A DNA stretch of 64,000 nt, taken from contig OENT01000135.1 in the NCBI GenBank assembly GCA_900239685.1, forward strand, positions 1 through 64,000, written 5' to 3'. Below the pieces are notes generated by a model that did no database searches, was not told where the DNA came from, and was given only the letters and a program-made list of their open reading frames with translations. Source of the DNA: Rotaria macrura. Its lineage: Eukaryota > Rotifera > Eurotatoria > Philodinida > Philodinidae. Within the stretch, counting starts at the first letter, position 1, and every line of letters begins with the position of its first letter. The position numbers were made by a program, and so were the translations under genes. Positions 61,401-64,000 of this stretch are shown here, piece after piece.

Positions 61401-64000
61401 TTAAATTTTCTCTATTTTAGCAAAGAATCGTTTCTGTACTTTCCATTCTATGAATTATGTATCTATTTTCTTATATGAAGTTTTGTCGTATTTTGGATGC
61501 GATACTTAAATTCAGAATGAGAAATTCAGTGACACTGATAGAATATAAATAGATATTATCCTGAATCTTTTAACTTTGTTTTACAATACCATGTCTTTTC
61601 CTGCTAGAAATAAAGCAATAGAATCATCGAAGGAGAAATATGAAGCTTACCTAAGACATAACATTCTTTTTGTTTTTATAAATAAAACTAGAATGTTTAA
61701 ACGAGTTTGTTTTTACAATTTCGAAAAAGCTTGTAAATGAGATTTATTATCATCGAACAATATTTTATGATTAATATTGTATTTTACTCTGGCACGATAA
61801 AACATTTTTCTGTGTCATTCTTTAGTCAATTAATATGAACTTTTTCTTTTTCTTTATTGACACGTTAAATTTCTAACAATTCTATTTATTAGCTGTATTT
61901 AATGTTCGTAAAGTTCATGTTGCACTATGAACTTTCTTCTATGAACATTAATAGAATGTTGCCAGGGAAGAAAAAAACGATTCGAATGTTTTATTACATG
62001 TAGTTTATTAAAAATGCACTAAGACTTTTGTTTTGATGTTTTTGTATAAAGTATAGTTTTCTATTTATTATTCATACATCTTTTTTTCTGCCGATTAGTT
62101 TAGTACCAGAAGAACATTATAAATGCAATTATAATGAAGAGAATCTTTTATTTGATCTTTTCCTCAATGTGAAGCACGATGAAACACGCTACATGTATAA
62201 AACTTAGTAAATATAGATTTGATAGAAAACATGAATCTGCAACGTATGATTAAAAACAAAGTATGTGATTACGTCTGGCTAAATGTTTATGCATAGCTAA
62301 ATAAAAACAGAAAGATAAGGAGATACTATTTAGTTCATTTCACGGAAATTGCATGAGCTATTCATGCTTCAATTGTTTTAAATTATGTAGCCGAATTTCT
62401 TTAGATCATGTCAGTAATATTCTAGTAGCAGCAGTGATGACTAGGGATGGATTTATCTTTATATAGATTAGTCATCAGATGCTAGCTGGGTTATGAATGA
62501 TGAATCACACATTTTGCTTGATGTATTGTTTAAATTAAATAGTCCTGAATACAGATAAAGACACGACTATAGGCTTTGATGTTATTAATTGCTTGACAGA
62601 AAATAGCATTAGCATAATATCTCAGTAGTTATATTCACCATACGTAATACTACCTAATCTTTGGTTAAGTAACCCTATCGAACGGAATTGAATTGATTCA
62701 ATAGATGAACTATTATGTAATCATACAGTTTTATAGGTAGCGAAAACTTTTTTATGCAAAAACCCACACTCAATAAATTTTAGAAAGAATTAAGCTTGGT
62801 ATAAATAATTATGACAACAATCCTCCACATTTGATAAAAAAAAACTTTAAATATATCTTTATCTTTATATTTTTATCCAACGATACATGAACATCTGGTC
62901 AGACTTAAGCAGATGTTAACGAATTAATAATCTATCATATTCAATTTGTTGTTAATCTAATTTGTGTTTGCCAGACAGAAGAAAATGAGGTAATTGTAAA
63001 TAACTGGCAGGCAACTTATGGTGAGCTCAGAGATTTCTGAAGAAATTCTTTACAATTCACGTATTTGTTTTTCCACGATAGTTTGCTGTAGATTTATTAT
63101 GAATCGATATTCATTTTTCTACGACGATCTTCTTCGTACCTGATCTATTCAGTAGACCTCGTCTCAGCGGATGAGCTCCGCCAATGGAATTTTAGCTTCC
63201 GTCTAAACGATGAGTTGTCGACGAGAAGACTCAAGTAGAAGGCGCCATGGGCAATTATTACTTACACAAGAAAAGTAATTTTAAAAATAAACACATCTTT
63301 CTTTTTAATCTTGATATTCTTTTCAACCTTCATTGATGTGAAAGAAAATGGCGAGTTCATAATTGTACTGCTTCATAAATCTCCACAGAAGTCCCTGACA
63401 GTAATCCTCGGAGGTTTTTTCTTTCTACTGTACACTCAAAAATTTGAAGCTAGACGATGGGAATTCTACATCGATTCTTACGAATTATTCTATGGTTTTG
63501 AAAATATTAACCGCTTGTATAGAAGAGGACTTTTTTTCAAAAAATATATATGAATAGACATACTCAAATGTATCATAGTGAAATTCAAAGCAAAACCTTA
63601 AAGCAGAGACTTTCTTAAATATGAAAAACGTTTTATGATATCAAATACATACATAAATAAATGAGCAATATGAATTGAATTTTATACATGTTTTTTCTCA
63701 CTTTGAAATTAACTTTAGAGAAACATATCGATATTGATTCGGTGAACAGTATTAGTTTACACTTTTACTCGTTCTGGCACGTGAATCTATTTTAAAAGAT
63801 GTAGAGCCTTGTTTTCGATTTGAGAGCGTATATGTAACAACATTTCGCTGTCATCGATGCCATAAAGTGTGAACAATTGCCTAGACTAAAAATACCCCCC
63901 CCTCACGTCTCCTCTACATGCGTATGTGTAACAGTTTTGTATTTTCTAATGATTCTGATTCATCCCTGCATACTAGACGAAAGAAAATATGATCGGCTAA
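58415..64000. other. 5.6 kb non-coding tail of the window
   Basis: AT-rich, with no supported gene. The frames at 59048-59275 and 59109-59309 arise from the GC-rich patch and are antisense to each other. The frame at 63311-63553 has no domain. A dispersed repeat core related to the 32.6 kb units, on the minus strand, is seen near 60900-61010. A C-run lies at 63894-63902. A slightly GC-richer stretch at 63120-63250 is unidentified. Confidence 0.45.
59120..59220 (+). other. G-run cluster with quadruplex potential
   Basis: Several runs of three to ten G occur within 100 bases, including GGGGTAGGGTGGGGG and a ten-G run preceded by ACCCCCAAGT. This is rare in such AT-rich DNA. The tracts could form a G-quadruplex. 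No gene or element end was attached to it. Confidence 0.5.

Noticed and set aside
1-64000. Bdelloid telomere-type G-rich repeats or spliced-leader RNA
   Set aside because: No such repeat array or leader sequence was seen on either strand.

Overview
The window looks like bdelloid rotifer nuclear DNA, possibly Rotaria (the genus is a guess). The base composition is strongly AT-rich and genes are sparse, intron-poor and preceded by long non-coding stretches. The protein families are those known to be greatly expanded in bdelloids: rhodopsin-like GPCR arrays, F-box/LRR-like proteins, and ADP-ribosyltransferase proteins with C-terminal TPRs. No bacterial operon, rRNA gene, convincing tRNA, CRISPR array or telomeric repeat is visible.

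Layout. (1) 1.0-22.5 kb: four tandem GPCR genes, all on the minus strand, each with two exons joined by a phase-1 intron of about 122 bp. Their exon-2 cores are almost identical, while their N-termini and C-terminal tails differ. The first copy contains an assembly gap shown as a single N. (2) 22.5-35.4 kb: about 13 kb with no supported gene, holding decayed repeats. (3) 35.5-39.1 kb: two tandem insulin-like peptide genes on the plus strand, each with the canonical insulin cysteine framework plus an extra, conserved pair of cysteines upstream of the B-chain motif. (4) 40.7-42.4 kb: a single-exon F-box protein gene on the minus strand. (5) 43.4-50.8 kb: a repeat-rich stretch. It has a 706-bp non-autonomous hAT-like element with an 8-bp target duplication, a frameshifted MULE/FLYWCH-type transposase relic, a 323-bp TA-flanked MITE full of ATCCGAT motifs, and a 240-bp-arm fold-back repeat. 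(6) 51.9-52.5 kb: a proline-rich CD225/dispanin-type two-TM protein. (7) 54.3-58.4 kb: two minus-strand genes, a two-exon class V aminotransferase of the cysteine-desulfurase-like group without the catalytic Cys, and a single-exon, probably myristoylated ART-TPR protein whose catalytic Glu motif is not conserved. (8) 58.4-64 kb: non-coding.

There is no sign of one integrated pathway. The most interesting items are the insulin-like pair with its added cysteine pair, the patchwork similarity among the GPCR paralogs (probably gene conversion), and two enzyme-family proteins that lack expected catalytic residues. All assignments come from reading the sequence; no database search was run.
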